Shown: positions 36,912 through 47,178 of the stretch, in pieces | Layout of the letters: each line of letters opens with the position of its first letter | Numbering within the stretch: the stretch's first letter is position 1 | DNA from: Madurella fahalii | Lineage: Eukaryota; Ascomycota; Sordariomycetes; Sordariales | Assembly: GCA_029876055.1 (NCBI GenBank) | Contig: CM056878.1 | Coordinates: forward strand, 2,480,001-2,544,000 | DNA: 64,000 nucleotides | Reading direction: 5' to 3' | Made by a program: the position numbers and the translations under genes | Notes under the pieces: generated by a model | What the model was told of the DNA's origin: nothing | Seen by the model: only the letters and a program-made list of their open reading frames with translations | Databases searched by the model: none

Positions 36912-38843
36912 ATGGGTCTTAAGACATTACCGCATTTGGAACTTTCCGTTCCCTTTCCCGCCATCCTATTCGTCATCATGGTCATGATAGTTCATAGCTC
37001 ACTCTCTTGGGGCGACGCCCTTCATCCAGCACTCGTCGCTGCAGCCGCTTCGGCGGCGTGGTATCTGCTTCGCATGGCCTCTTCCAAGTATGGTCCGTCT
37101 ACCCTAGGGGACCCGGCGCGCACAACAGGATGGTTGTCTAACTACGAGACAGATGCTAAAGCTACAGATCCTCCGCTTCTTGAGAGGAGCTCTAGCGTAA
37201 AATCGTACACCACATCGCGCGCCACCTACCCTAAACTTCGCGTCTTCTACAGGAAGCACCAGCACGCCGATTGTCTTCCGCTGTCACCCGCTCCGATCCC
37301 GCTGTTGGTCTTTGTCCACGGCCTCGGTGGCTCTGTGGCACAATTCAACGCGCTTCTCACGAGCCTCACTCCGATTGCTTCCTGTCTGGCAGTCGATCTC
37401 CCGGGATGCGGCGTCTCCGAGTTTGAGCCCCGCGAGTGGGATGCCTACTCAACGGATGCCCTGGTCGAGCTGCTCGAGACGGTCATTGAGGACCACCGCG
37501 ATGCGAAAGCAGGTCAGGGGGTGGTTCTAATCGGCCATAGCATGGGTGCTTCCCTTGCCGCCCTGCTGGCAAACCCTAGGGTACCACCCAAAACCGAGCT
37601 CAGCAAGCACGTTCTCGGCCTGGTGGCCATATGTCCCACGGCAGGGGAACTCAAAGAAGATAAGGTATCGCTGTTCCGGAAATTGCTCTATATTCCGGAG
37701 TTCCTCTTCAATCTGTGGCGAGCCTGGGACAGACGGGGCGGGCCCGACAGTCCCAGCGTACGCCGGTTTCTCGGGCCGGACGCCGACGCCGAGTCGAAGC
37801 GTCTGCAGCATATGTACAACTGTCAGAGCCGGACTCCTGTCTGGCGGCGTATGGCGTGGGGCGCACTGCCCGAGTACCGGGACGGTATGCCTCATGGCGG
37901 TATGCCGACGATAGACGTGTGGTCCGGGCTGCATCTTCCAGTGTACCTGGTGGGTGGCGAATGCGACACGGTCCTTCCTCCCGAGGAAGTCGACAAGATC
38001 ATCTCATCACTAGCCGAGAACAGTATCGGGTCCAACTCTAAGGGAAACGGGGCTGCGGCACCTGTCGACTCGGCCGCGGCAGCAAATGGCGATGCATCCG
38101 GGATCCCGCCGCTGCCTCTGCACCCGAGGAAACTGGTTATGGGCATCAAACTGCCTAAGCCAGCCGGGCACGGCCTGCTGTTCACTCCACCCACGGCGCC
38201 GATCCTCGCAGGACTAATCTCGGACTTCCTTTCTTCTCACGTCACGGGTCGCCTCTCCCTCGGCTGGCAGCTGCAGTACCTCTGCCGGGACGGGAAGTGG
38301 GACGTCAAGAACCTTGAGAAGTGGCAGAATGTGGCTCCCGTCTCGGAACCCATCGGCGGCGTGTTTCGCGCCATCAAGACGCTTCGGGAGGTAGACGAGA
38401 CGCACTGCCCCAAGGTATTCGTGCAGAGGTGGGGGGGCGTCATCAAGGACGTCATTGATATTTCGCACGACAACCCCGTCTACAACCCCCAGGGTCTCGA
38501 GGAGGGCGGCATTCATTACCACAAGTTCCCGACCCTCTCCAAGGTGCCGCCTGAGGATGCTGAGATTAGAGGGTTTATCGATCTGGTGGATAAGATCCGC
38601 GATGTTCAGAAGCAGCAAGCAGAGGCCAAGGGTTGGGACGACGGCTATGTGGTCGGCGTCCACTGCCATTACGGGTTCAACCGCACTGGGTTCCTCATCG
38701 CGTGTTACTTGGTGGAGCGGTGCGGTTTTACTGCCAAACAGGCCATTGAAGAGTTTGCGCAAGCGAGGCCTCACGGGATCAAACATGAGCATTTCAAGGA
38801 CCGACTGCATGTTCGATACTCGGGCGTCAAGAGTGGGACGTGA
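36912..38843 (+). CDS. Alpha/beta-hydrolase fused to a capping-enzyme-like Cys phosphatase domain
   Basis: Single-exon gene, 643 aa, with two catalytic domains. The N-terminus has one or two hydrophobic segments (FPAILFVIMVMIVHSSLSW; ALVAAAASAAWYLL). An alpha/beta hydrolase follows: PLLVFVHGLGGSVAQFN, nucleophile elbow GHSMG at residues 208-212 (Ser210), VYLVGGECDTVLPPE (likely acid) and KPAGHGLLF (likely His). The C-terminal ~180 residues carry a dual-specificity phosphatase P-loop HCHYGFNRTG (His584, Cys585, Arg591) inside GVHCHYGFNRTGFLIACYLV, then EEFAQARPHGIKHEHF. This closely resembles the RNA 5'-triphosphatase domain of metazoan capping enzymes (HCxxGFNRTG...FAQARPPGIY). No guanylyltransferase domain is present. 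Substrates are unknown. The fusion looks genuine: no stop, no frame change and no linker intron. Confidence 0.9.
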   Translation: MGLKTLPHLELSVPFPAILFVIMVMIVHSSLSWGDALHPALVAAAASAAWYLLRMASSKYGPSTLGDPARTTGWLSNYETDAKATDPPLLERSSSVKSYTTSRATYPKLRVFYRKHQHADCLPLSPAPIPLLVFVHGLGGSVAQFNALLTSLTPIASCLAVDLPGCGVSEFEPREWDAYSTDALVELLETVIEDHRDAKAGQGVVLIGHSMGASLAALLANPRVPPKTELSKHVLGLVAICPTAGELKEDKVSLFRKLLYIPEFLFNLWRAWDRRGGPDSPSVRRFLGPDADAESKRLQHMYNCQSRTPVWRRMAWGALPEYRDGMPHGGMPTIDVWSGLHLPVYLVGGECDTVLPPEEVDKIISSLAENSIGSNSKGNGAAAPVDSAAAANGDASGIPPLPLHPRKLVMGIKLPKPAGHGLLFTPPTAPILAGLISDFLSSHVTGRLSLGWQLQYLCRDGKWDVKNLEKWQNVAPVSEPIGGVFRAIKTLREVDETHCPKVFVQRWGGVIKDVIDISHDNPVYNPQGLEEGGIHYHKFPTLSKVPPEDAEIRGFIDLVDKIRDVQKQQAEAKGWDDGYVVGVHCHYGFNRTGFLIACYLVERCGFTAKQAIEEFAQARPHGIKHEHFKDRLHVRYSGVKSGT

Positions 38844-39112
38844 AAGCATTCGAGTTCGGACACCTCTTTTCACAGTATTCTTTTCTCGATATTGGTTGTC
38901 TAGCCTACCATAGAGGTTTAGGAGCTTTGGCGGTTGCATTGATTTGTACGGCTCAAGGGGAATAGAGGGATAGCCGCAAGAAGCGGTTTGTTATACCATT
39001 GCTGCTGACTTAATGTCTCATTCAGCTATTATTTTTTTTCTTTTCTTTTGCCTTTCGCGCATCATATGCATTTATTGGCATAGATAGTCGTGAGCGTCAT
39101 ATCCAGAAGCAC

Positions 39113-39556
39113 TCACAACTTCCCCAGGCTAGCCAACCACGCAGCTCCCGAATCCGCCCAGACATCGTAGCTTTCCACACGTAACTCATCATCAAATCCG
39201 AGCACGTAGGTGAAAACCTCATCCCAGCTCTGGCCGGTGCGAGCCCAAGTGAACCTCGCCTCGCCCCTCACCGAAACCTTCCGGGCTTCGGCGTCGACTA
39301 TGTAGTCGCCAAAGCGCATGTTCTCATACGACAGACAGTCGGCGATTATGGAGAGGTACTGCGTCAGCCCGTCGGCGCCGCGGAACGTGCGCCCCAAGAA
39401 GGGCGCCAGCTGCGCGAGGCCATGCTCGCGGACGAGGATCTTGGAAGTATCTGCGGTGAAGTGCGTGAGGATTTCAGAGGGGGAGGCGCCCGAGGCGAAG
39501 GCGTTACAGAAGGATGTTGCCGAGGCGAGAAGGGAGGCGCGTGTCGCTTGGGACAT
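39113..39556 (-). CDS. SnoaL/NTF2-like fold protein
   Basis: 147 aa, one exon. The pattern fits the small cone-shaped SnoaL/NTF2-like superfamily: an N-terminal helix pair (ASATSFCNAFASGASPSEIL), THFT, then alternating strands (ARKVSVRGEARFTWARTG, WDEVFTYVLGFDDELRVESY). Members range from polyketide cyclases to ligand-binding proteins, so no activity can be assigned. It has no signal peptide. It converges on the hydrolase-phosphatase gene. Confidence 0.75.
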   Translation of the reverse strand: MSQATRASLLASATSFCNAFASGASPSEILTHFTADTSKILVREHGLAQLAPFLGRTFRGADGLTQYLSIIADCLSYENMRFGDYIVDAEARKVSVRGEARFTWARTGQSWDEVFTYVLGFDDELRVESYDVWADSGAAWLASLGKL

Positions 39557-40529
39557 GGTTATTGCTACGCTGCTGTGAATTTATCGGCCTTGAAGACTGA
39601 AATCTCGCGTGTAATGAACTGGCGGTACGCTGCGAGTGTGCATCATGCGGGCGGCCTTGAGCCTGTCCCGGTATGTAACCCCACAGCGGAAAGCCCCTGT
39701 CCGAGAAACGTCATGCAGGTGACGCATTCGGATAGACAGGTAGACGCATGGGACTGCACGACGAGCTTGGCTGCGCGCAGTGGGCCGTTCTCATATACGG
39801 GAAGCCTCCGTATGGCGCTTCTTCGGTTGGCAAGACGATATTCCGATGCCAAAAGACGAGCTAGACCAGCACCATTGCCTTCATTATACCCAAGCTTGTA
39901 GCGCACCGGTCGACACGGTCCTGCGCAGGGCTCGGCGAAACGAGCACTGGAGCAGCTCGAGATGGCGACTAACCCATTGGACGGGATATACTATGAGTCG
40001 TTCCCGAGGATGGAGACGGAGGATCTGAGATACCTTAATGAGAGCGGTGATGACGAGCCAGCTAAGATGTTGATAATGACGGTGACCCGGTTGGCAGGCA
40101 GGCGGCAACCGACTGTCAAGAGTTGCATGTGACAACTGATAAACAAGCACCTGATCCAACCAGGAGGTACACTACAGTACAGTACAGTACAGCTAACGAT
40201 TGCAGACACTTACGTAGAACCTAAAGTACCCAAAGTCGGAAGCCCCGGACAGGTTTTGGCTGGCCGGACGGGAATGGGTGGGGCTTGGCGGAGCCTGGTG
40301 GGTTCTGGTGGGGTCTGGTGATACTGGAGCCTTATCGATTCGTTAATGATCTGCCGAGCCACCCCGGCTCCAGAAGGCATCGGTTTCAAGCGGTTCTCCA
40401 ACTTAAACCGAACGTCGTCTCAACAATCCCCATTCTGGTCGTGCAGCCGGTTTCTGCATCCTCTCTGCCTGCCGACAACCTAAGCTTCGGGCTAGAGAAC
40501 GGCCGCGTTCTCCAATACCGATCAGCGCG
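39557..40529. promoter_or_regulatory. Divergent region upstream of PHO8
   Basis: 0.97 kb between outward-facing genes. A pentamer run (CAGTA/GTACA, four units) lies at 40167-40192, the reverse complement of the TGTAC runs elsewhere in the window. A G-rich stretch with repeated CTGGTGGG lies at about 40285-40320. Confidence 0.4.
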
Positions 40530-42519
40530 ATGGTGAGATAACTCAATAACCCGGCGCTCTATATCTTATCTGGGCCGCATTTGCTGACATACTAACCCGT
40601 TCTTAGTCACCCGGATCAGAGCGGACACCGCTCCTCGCCTCGTCACCACGCACCTATGAAGATTCGACTCGTCGCGCCGAAGAAGAAGAAGATGCAGCGC
40701 TACACGGCACCCGCATCCCAGCCTTGCACGGCGGCTCGTCACCCGCGCGTGTCGGTCTTCGCGAGGTAATCCTCTTCACCTGGGCGCTGCTCGCCACAGC
40801 CGGTGTGATCGTCCTCGCCGTGGTCCTCCAACACCGGAATACAACCACCACCTCACCGGGCACCCCCGTGCCAGGCGCCCCGGCTACCGGAGACCCCTAC
40901 CTCACCTCCGCCAAACCCAACAGCAACAACAACAACAATAACAACAACAACAACAACAAGAACGAGAACAACAAAAAACGCAACCTCATCTTCATGGTCT
41001 CGGACGGTATGGGCCCAGCCTCGCTATCCCTTACCCGGTCCTTCCGGCAGTTCGCCTCGTCGCTGCCTATGTCGGACACGCTGACGCTGGACCGGCACTT
41101 CTGGGGCACGTCGCGCACGCGGTCGTCCAACAGCCTGGTGACGGACTCGGCGGCGGGCGCCACGGCCTTCTCGTGCGGGCGCAAGAGCTACAACGGCGCC
41201 ATCGGCATGGTGCCCGGGTATAAGCCGTGCGGGACGGTGCTGGAGGCGGCCAAGCTGGCCGGGTACATGACGGGCCTCGTGGTGACGACGGACGTGACGG
41301 ACGCCACGCCGGCGTGCTTCGCCGCCCACGTCGAGTACCGGATGCAGATGGACGAGATTGCGCTGCAGGAGGTGGGGGAGGGCCCGCTCGGCCGGAGGAT
41401 GGTGGATCTGATCATGGGCGGGGGGCGGTGTCATTTCTTGGGGAACGGGGCTGAAGGGAGTTGTAGGGGGGATGGCGTCGATGTGGTGGGGCTGGCGGAG
41501 GAGAAGTATGGGTGGAGGTACGTGGGGGATAGGAATGGGTTCGATGAGTTGCAGATGGGGAAGAATGTGACCCTGCCGTTGTTGGGGTTGTTTGCCCCCG
41601 GGGATGTGCCGTTTGAGATTGATCGAAGGAATATGGCGGGGGTGTACCCTAGTTTGAGCGAGATGGCCGAGACGGCATTGACGGCGTTAGAGGAGGCTAC
41701 GAAGGGGAGTGACAAGGGGTTCTTTTTGATGATTGAAGGGAGCAGGATTGATCATGCTGGGCACGTGAACGACCCGGCGGCGCAGGTGAGGGAAGTGTTG
41801 GAGTACGATAAGACGTTTAAGCTTGTGCTGGACTTCTTGGACAAGTCCGAGACCGAGGGTGTGTTGGTCGCGACGAGCGACCATGAAACGGGCGGTCTGG
41901 CCACAGCATGGCGTAAGTCAATCTCCTCCCCGCCCAGAAACGGGATGCTAACCCCCGTCCAGAAGCACCTGACGAACTCCCCGTCTACAACTGGTACCCC
42001 TCCGTCCTGGCCAAAGCCAACGCCTCAGCCGAGCACCTCGCCCTACTCCTCCGCGAGCACATCTTCTCTTCGCCCACCGAATCGAAGGAGTCTCTGACCG
42101 AGTGGATTAACGCGGAGCTTGTTACCTCCCGCCTGGGTATCAACGACGCCCTCGAGATCGAGCTCAACGCGCTCGCATCCAACCCGGGCGCCGCTATCGC
42201 AATTTTCTCGAAGATGATCAGCATGCGGGCGCGCATCGGGTGGAGCACCCGCGGCCATAGCGCCGTCGACGTCAATGTCTACAGCTCTGGTGGCCCTGCG
42301 GCGAACAAGATTAGGGGTAATGTCGAGAACACGGATATTGGTGCTTTCCTGAGTGAGTATCTGGCCGTGGATGTCGAGGAGGTCACGAAGGAGTTGGAGA
42401 AGAAGATGAAGGGCAGGCCGAAACCGAAGGTTGAGGTTGAGAGTCAAACGACGGATGAGGAGACGGAGGAGACGGGCGGCCATCCTCTGGAGTGGCTAAG
42501 GCAGGCTGAACTGAGCTGA
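40530..42519 (+). CDS. PHO8: Vacuolar alkaline phosphatase, type II membrane protein
   Basis: Metal-dependent phosphomonoesterase of the alkaline phosphatase superfamily. Exons 40530-40532 (Met only), 40607-41912 and 41963-42519, 621 aa. After a short cytosolic tail (SPGSERTPLLASSPR; EEEEDAALHG) comes the signal anchor (ILFTWALLATAGVIVLAVVL), as in yeast Pho8. The active-site Ser is in VTDSAAGATAFSCG (Ser182), metal ligands are in ISDGMG-like VSDGMGPASL, EGSRIDHAGHVND and SDHETGG. A run of 11 Asn plus Lys/Glu/Asn (about 40920-40980) separates anchor from catalytic domain. The one-codon first exon is inferred from the TTCTTAG acceptor at 40601-40606 and a CTAAC branch site. Confidence 0.92.
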
Positions 42520-45500
42520 GGACTCTAGACGGCTTTCAATTCCATGCGGTACGTGGACTGGCGTTGAGGTAATAGCGCATCACTATGGTCTCTATGTGGG
42601 TTTACTCGGTTGTTACATGGATGGATTGCATCGGGAAGCGGATAAGTTTAGATCTTTTCTTGAATAGTGCTCATATCTGTCACCTTTGTTGTCCTTTTCT
42701 AGAACTCAGAGCAAAGCCCAGGGGTACTCGTGGGCTAATACTAGCAACCGTGCAGTACGCATATTGGCTGGTTGATTCCCAAGAAAGATGTCTTATCTCA
42801 AGTACGCACACATATTTACCCTGCTTAGGGAATCAATCCACACAAGCCGAGTCCACCATAGATCCATGGCTCGAAGATATGAAGGATGATCAGGATACTA
42901 CCAACCAATACGCAAAAGCCGGCGTTGAAGGGCTCAAATCGCTGAACTTTACACACCCGCCCGGCAAAGCATAATGTAGAACTTGCATGATACGAATGTA
43001 GTTAACAGAAAAGCAAGGAGGTTATTACCAAAAGACCGGCCGCTCCGGTGACTGAGATACTTACAGGATAGCAGGACACTATCGGCACCCCAACTCCGTG
43101 CACAGCCGCGCTAGGCTTCGACGTGGCCGGATTCATTCTTTAATACTAATCACGGCTTTCCCGACTAGTCAACACTCCACCACAGCCATCACCACTGCCG
43201 GCGCTTATGCTACCTGCCCACGGCCTCTTGATCGCGAACGCAGTGCTGCACCTCTTGACAGCGAGTCCCTCCATTTTCTACCGGCGTTGTCTCTAGGCTA
43301 ACCACATCTCAGCAGACCAACCTTTCAACGCGAAGGGAGAAAACTCATCGAGGACCTTCGCCGACTCCCGATGTTCTTCCCCCACCCAGTCAATCCTCCC
43401 CCAATAATACCCTACCGTCACGCCGTTCTGCTGGGCGAGCTAGACGTTCTCCACGAGCTCGGGTAATCCCGTCGGGCGTCACAGCCGGCAAAGCACAGAT
43501 TCGTACGCTAATAAATGTGCGCGACCCCGCTGGCCGTGCTGCGGGTGGGGGCGGAGCGGCGACACGGCGGAGTGCGGTGGGTAAGAATAGGGCGAGCCGG
43601 TGGCAGATGGGAGAGGAGTCTGACCCAAGTGTGGCATGTAATGGCTCGTAGGAGCTCAGATATGGGCGTGAGGTGTTGGCGTACACATGGGAGGAAGGTG
43701 GCTGCGTGGCCATTGGCGAGCTTGGTGCTTTGTCTGGTGCTGTGGTGCGACGTCATTGCTCCGGGGCCCGGTTTGCCGATGCCGGTGGAGGGTGCAACAA
43801 GATGCCATGTATATGCTGCTGGGTTGGTTGCAGCAACCTCGGTGACTGGACATTTCGAGCAAGGGATGGCCCCAGTGAGAGGGGGCGGGGAAGCTTTCCT
43901 GCACTACCGGAAGGGAGTCCTTACCTCTCGAGTAGCAGCAAAAAGTCTACTTTGGGGTTGGTTGACCCTTCTTCCTTGGAGATCATAATCTCCATTGCAA
44001 TGCTCTTGGTTGGTGGACGCGGCACAACCTCATCAATGCGGTCGACCGCCGTCGGTGCGGATAAGTGATGGAACTGCTGGGGTCGGACAAATACGAGGAT
44101 AAACTTGGAGAAGGCGGCTACCGTTCGGCTACGGGCCGGCGAGTTCCAGTTGCTGAGGTAAGTGACCCGGACACGGCCAGAGTGAAGGGAGACAGAAAAC
44201 ACGATGCGCTTTGTCTCGTTGAGAACCGGCGACGGCATCACCTTTCGCGCTTCCATGGTTTCTCAACTCCAAGAGGAAACATGGGGCAAGGCCAGTTCCC
44301 AGCTGACACATTACCCAACACATACCCCGGTTTTTGGAATCCAGCCCTGGCAAGCTCGAAAGAAGATTGCCAACTGCGGACCAGTTGGCATAGACTTGGT
44401 GCGGCGCCGGCTGGGACAGTCCCGGTTTCCGCGTATTTCAGAGTGAGCAGACACCGGGACCGGTAGCGGGACTATTCGCCCTCGTTAACTTCAAGGAGAA
44501 CCTGGTGCCATGCTACCAAGAAACCGCCCGGCGACCTGATGAATCAAACTTAAGCTTTATGCCCTGTCCAGGCTCTGCTGGTAGGAAATCGAAGCCGCCA
44601 GCGGCAGCAGAATCCGGCTCATGTCGGCTCCGCCGCCAAATTCAACGGGAAAGTCGGCCCGATGATCTGGATACCGGCGTCCTGCATGGAAAGCACACCG
44701 GCGAATTAGGGTGACTGTAGGGGACCGGGTCCTTCTTGGAGGCGGGGTGTCCAACAAGTGATATCCAAAACTCGCACCCACCCCTGGTCTGCCGCTAGAC
44801 CTGGCCGGCGAAGGCCTCAATGCATTTGTGCACGACATTTGTAACAGCGAATCAGAATAGGGGAACGATCGACAGGGCGTTCGTGTCCATCACGGTTGCT
44901 GCCAACTCAAGCGCGGTTGGCATTGCTATGAGCGCTTTACAAAAACCCCGCCGCCAGACTGTTTGCTGACTCGCTGACCCTCGCCCGGAGACGGACTCTG
45001 CGCTGCAGCTTGCCCTCCTGTTTTCTCCTCATCGTCGAACGTCAGGTTCGCCATCTCGTGCGCTGGGTTGGTCTGTCCGCCCCCGGGTATATATCCTTTC
45101 TTGCTTGCCCTCTGTGTCCCCGTCTTCCGGCAGGACGAAAGTTCGTGTCGCTCTTGGGTTGCCATCGCCCTCAACCTAAACACCCGGTCAGCGTGTAAGT
45201 CCTGGCCAGGAAAAAAGGAGGTGGATTGTTCACCAACGACTCAGCTCATAGCCGCAATCCATGATACAGAGAGAGTAGAAGGCAATAAAATGAACAAATG
45301 TTGCGAACAGACTGAGGCTAGCGAACGATGGAGGCTGCGGGATAGCAGAAGTTATGTGATGACCATTCGACGTGTTGCATTGCTATGCTTTCCTTGCCTA
45401 AATATCTCCAACCGGCATTTTCGAAACCCAGCGGGCATCACGGCCGGTGGCTGGCACCTCTCATCAGGGAACAGCTGCACGGGAGCATAGCCAAACATGC

Positions 45501-45853
45501 ACGGCCTCTGCAGAAAGTGTTTGGATGGGTGGACGGGCTGCCCATAGTGGGAAACGGCCATGCCATCTTGGTCCATACTAGTAGCAAGGCTCCTGTCTCC
45601 GGGCTTCAATTATGCTTCCACCCGATAGTCTCCACCACTCGGAAGACCCGCCGAGAGCTGAACGGTGCTCCTTGTGGACGACTATGAGCTGGGGATTGAT
45701 GTTTCCCTCCCCGTTTTTGTGCGGTGAACGCGTGGAAATGTCGCTGATGGCGAGAGCGGGCGACCCACAGGATCGTGGGTTATAAACACCTCTGTACCTT
45801 CGGCAAGCTCCCCACTCATCAGTACATCAGCTTGAACATGGCGAATGGCAACC
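42520..45853. other. Gene-poor region with a coding remnant
   Basis: 3.3 kb without a complete gene. Apart from the remnant at 43293-43481, ORFs on both strands lack motifs or splice support. One plus-strand segment ending in GAG|GTAAGT near 44158 and an overlapping minus-strand ORF compete, and neither extends convincingly. Confidence 0.45.
43293..43481 (-). pseudogene. C-terminal coding remnant or terminal exon of an unidentified protein
   Basis: On the minus strand the segment from 43439 down to the stop at 43293-43295 reads as a clean, well-balanced protein end: QNGVTVGYYWGRIDWVGEEH, then a Lys/Glu-containing helix and KGWSAEMWLA. It has no start. Upstream in the same frame a short stretch (LPELVENV) is cut by TAG at 43440-43442 and by TGA at 43479-43481. 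The TAG would be CAG (Gln) with one C-to-T change. Alternatively CCCAG just inside the segment is a 3' splice site and this is the last exon of a gene whose other exons I could not find. Family unknown. Confidence 0.3.
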
Positions 45854-46188
45854 ATGTGCGGGTTTACGCAGGTAAGCAGCCCGGCCCGGCCGTGATTCAC
45901 AGCTAATGTTAGCAGCGCGAACATTCATGCGGCCACTGCCGTTGGATCGTATCGAACTGGTGTCAGGTCTATGTCAGGACACACAAGAGATGCCCGGTTG
46001 ATGTGAAGTATTTTGAACAAAAGTAAGTACCTAGACATATGTCTATTAACTCGGGTAGATTCATCCTAACAGCAAACAGGCCGGATGAGGCTTGTGGAGA
46101 ATGCCGGGAAAAGGCCCCATGCCCTTGGACGGGGCAGTGCCCCTGGGAGCATATGATCAGGAGGCCGAGCGAGAAGTCGACAGACTGA
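45854..46188 (+). CDS. Small cysteine-rich fungal protein, function unknown
   Basis: Three exons, 45854-45871, 45916-46022 and 46080-46188, encode 77 aa. The first exon gives MCGFTQ, the second REHSCGHCRWIVSNWCQVY and RCPVDVKYF, and the third ACGECREKAPCPWTGQCPW. Ten cysteines, several in CxxC pairs, suggest a zinc- or disulfide-stabilised fold. The MC...SCGHCR...WC...RCP pattern resembles short fungal proteins of unknown role that start MC. No signal peptide is visible, so zinc binding in the cytosol or nucleus is more likely than secretion. Donors are GTAAGC and GTAAGT, and acceptors GCAG and ACAG; both junctions keep frame. No exon is long enough to stand out alone. Confidence 0.66.
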
Positions 46189-46809
46189 GGTGTCACCTTG
46201 TCCGAGGCCCCTGCACAGCAGCCGCGGCTACATCAGGCGCATCCTGTACGCTGTTGATTTGGATTTGACTTGATTGCTCCGGTTGGGGGCTCCGCCCGCG
46301 GCGGGAAACAGGTTAAACATTGCTTGCTAGTTGACTGTTGTGTGCGAGTTACTGCAATATACGCGTACAGCACGGTAATCCTTGAGCACGAACCGAGACA
46401 CTGCAAGTCGCACCGGGTGCAGCGTGAAACTCCAATCAGGCGGGGATCCATACGCCGTGACCCCTCACTCCGGGATCTCCAAGTGACGTCTCTTTACCAG
46501 GGTGTCCTGCTGTTGCGCGCGAAGCGTCCGGAAGTGGGACAGAGACATGCATGAGCCCGGGGTGTTGCTGCTAAGCTGAACCCGCGCCATACACTCTAAT
46601 ACTCGTACTGGACTGTTACGAAGTGCGCTAACACAAGGACTTTTCCGTCCCGAGAGACAGCCTTAAAGCCCTGCCCCTCATCAGAGCTTCATTAACAACC
46701 TTGAGCTGCCCCGCCATTGAAATGAGCTGCGAGAGGATTCCGTCCGGTAAACCACGCAACACCTCAGACGTCTATCGAACTCGCAATACAATCAACGATT
46801 CCAAACACG
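46189..46809. other. Intergenic region between two small genes
   Basis: Same-strand gap of 0.6 kb; no element recognised. Confidence 0.4.
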
Positions 46810-47178
46810 ATGGATCCGAAGGAGGTCACGGGTTGGACCGACGACGAGATTTTGAGTGAGGTGAGAGACGCAATTGGCAAAGGTCTGGTGGGTATTCCCT
46901 CGACACGCGGCACATCAAGTACCTTACCTCAGGTATGTTAACTTCTCTAGACCCAGGAAGAAAAGTTGAAGCTCGAGTTCCGAATAGATGCAGAGGTGAA
47001 AGACCACATCGCAGTGGTTATCGACTTCGACGGATCTGATAGCATGGTTATTGTAGATGGAAAATGGCTTGCAACAGGAAATGACCCAGCGCACCACGGC
47101 AGTCGTTTGTATTTGACTAAGGACGCTTCCATCTTGGGGATAGGGGAGTCACCTGTTCGCTTTATCCATCAGGGCTGA
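46810..47178 (+). CDS. Small hypothetical protein
   Basis: Two exons, 46810-46887 and 46951-47178, 101 aa. The 63-nt intron has GTGGGT donor, GTTAAC branch-like site and TCTCTAG acceptor. The first exon encodes MDPKEVTGWTDDEILSEVRD, an amphipathic helix start. The second encodes alternating strand-like segments (DHIAVVIDFDGSDSMVIVDG, SRLYLTKDASILGIG). The protein is acidic and soluble, with no cysteine cluster or signal peptide. I do not recognise a family. Coding status rests on amino acid balance and splice fit only. Confidence 0.5.

Noticed and set aside
38214..38939. 241-aa minus-strand ORF
   Set aside because: Antisense shadow of the hydrolase-phosphatase gene, which has clear catalytic motifs.
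43515..43988. 157-aa plus-strand ORF
   Set aside because: Trp/Arg/Gly-rich random-looking composition and no conserved motif.
44065..44466. Plus-strand ORF with a GTAAGT donor near 44158
   Set aside because: The first ~30 codons look plausible, but no second exon was found and an overlapping minus-strand frame (43921-44256) is equally good.
44926..45183. 85-aa minus-strand ORF
   Set aside because: Low-complexity Gly/Gln/Ser-rich sequence; no splice or family support.
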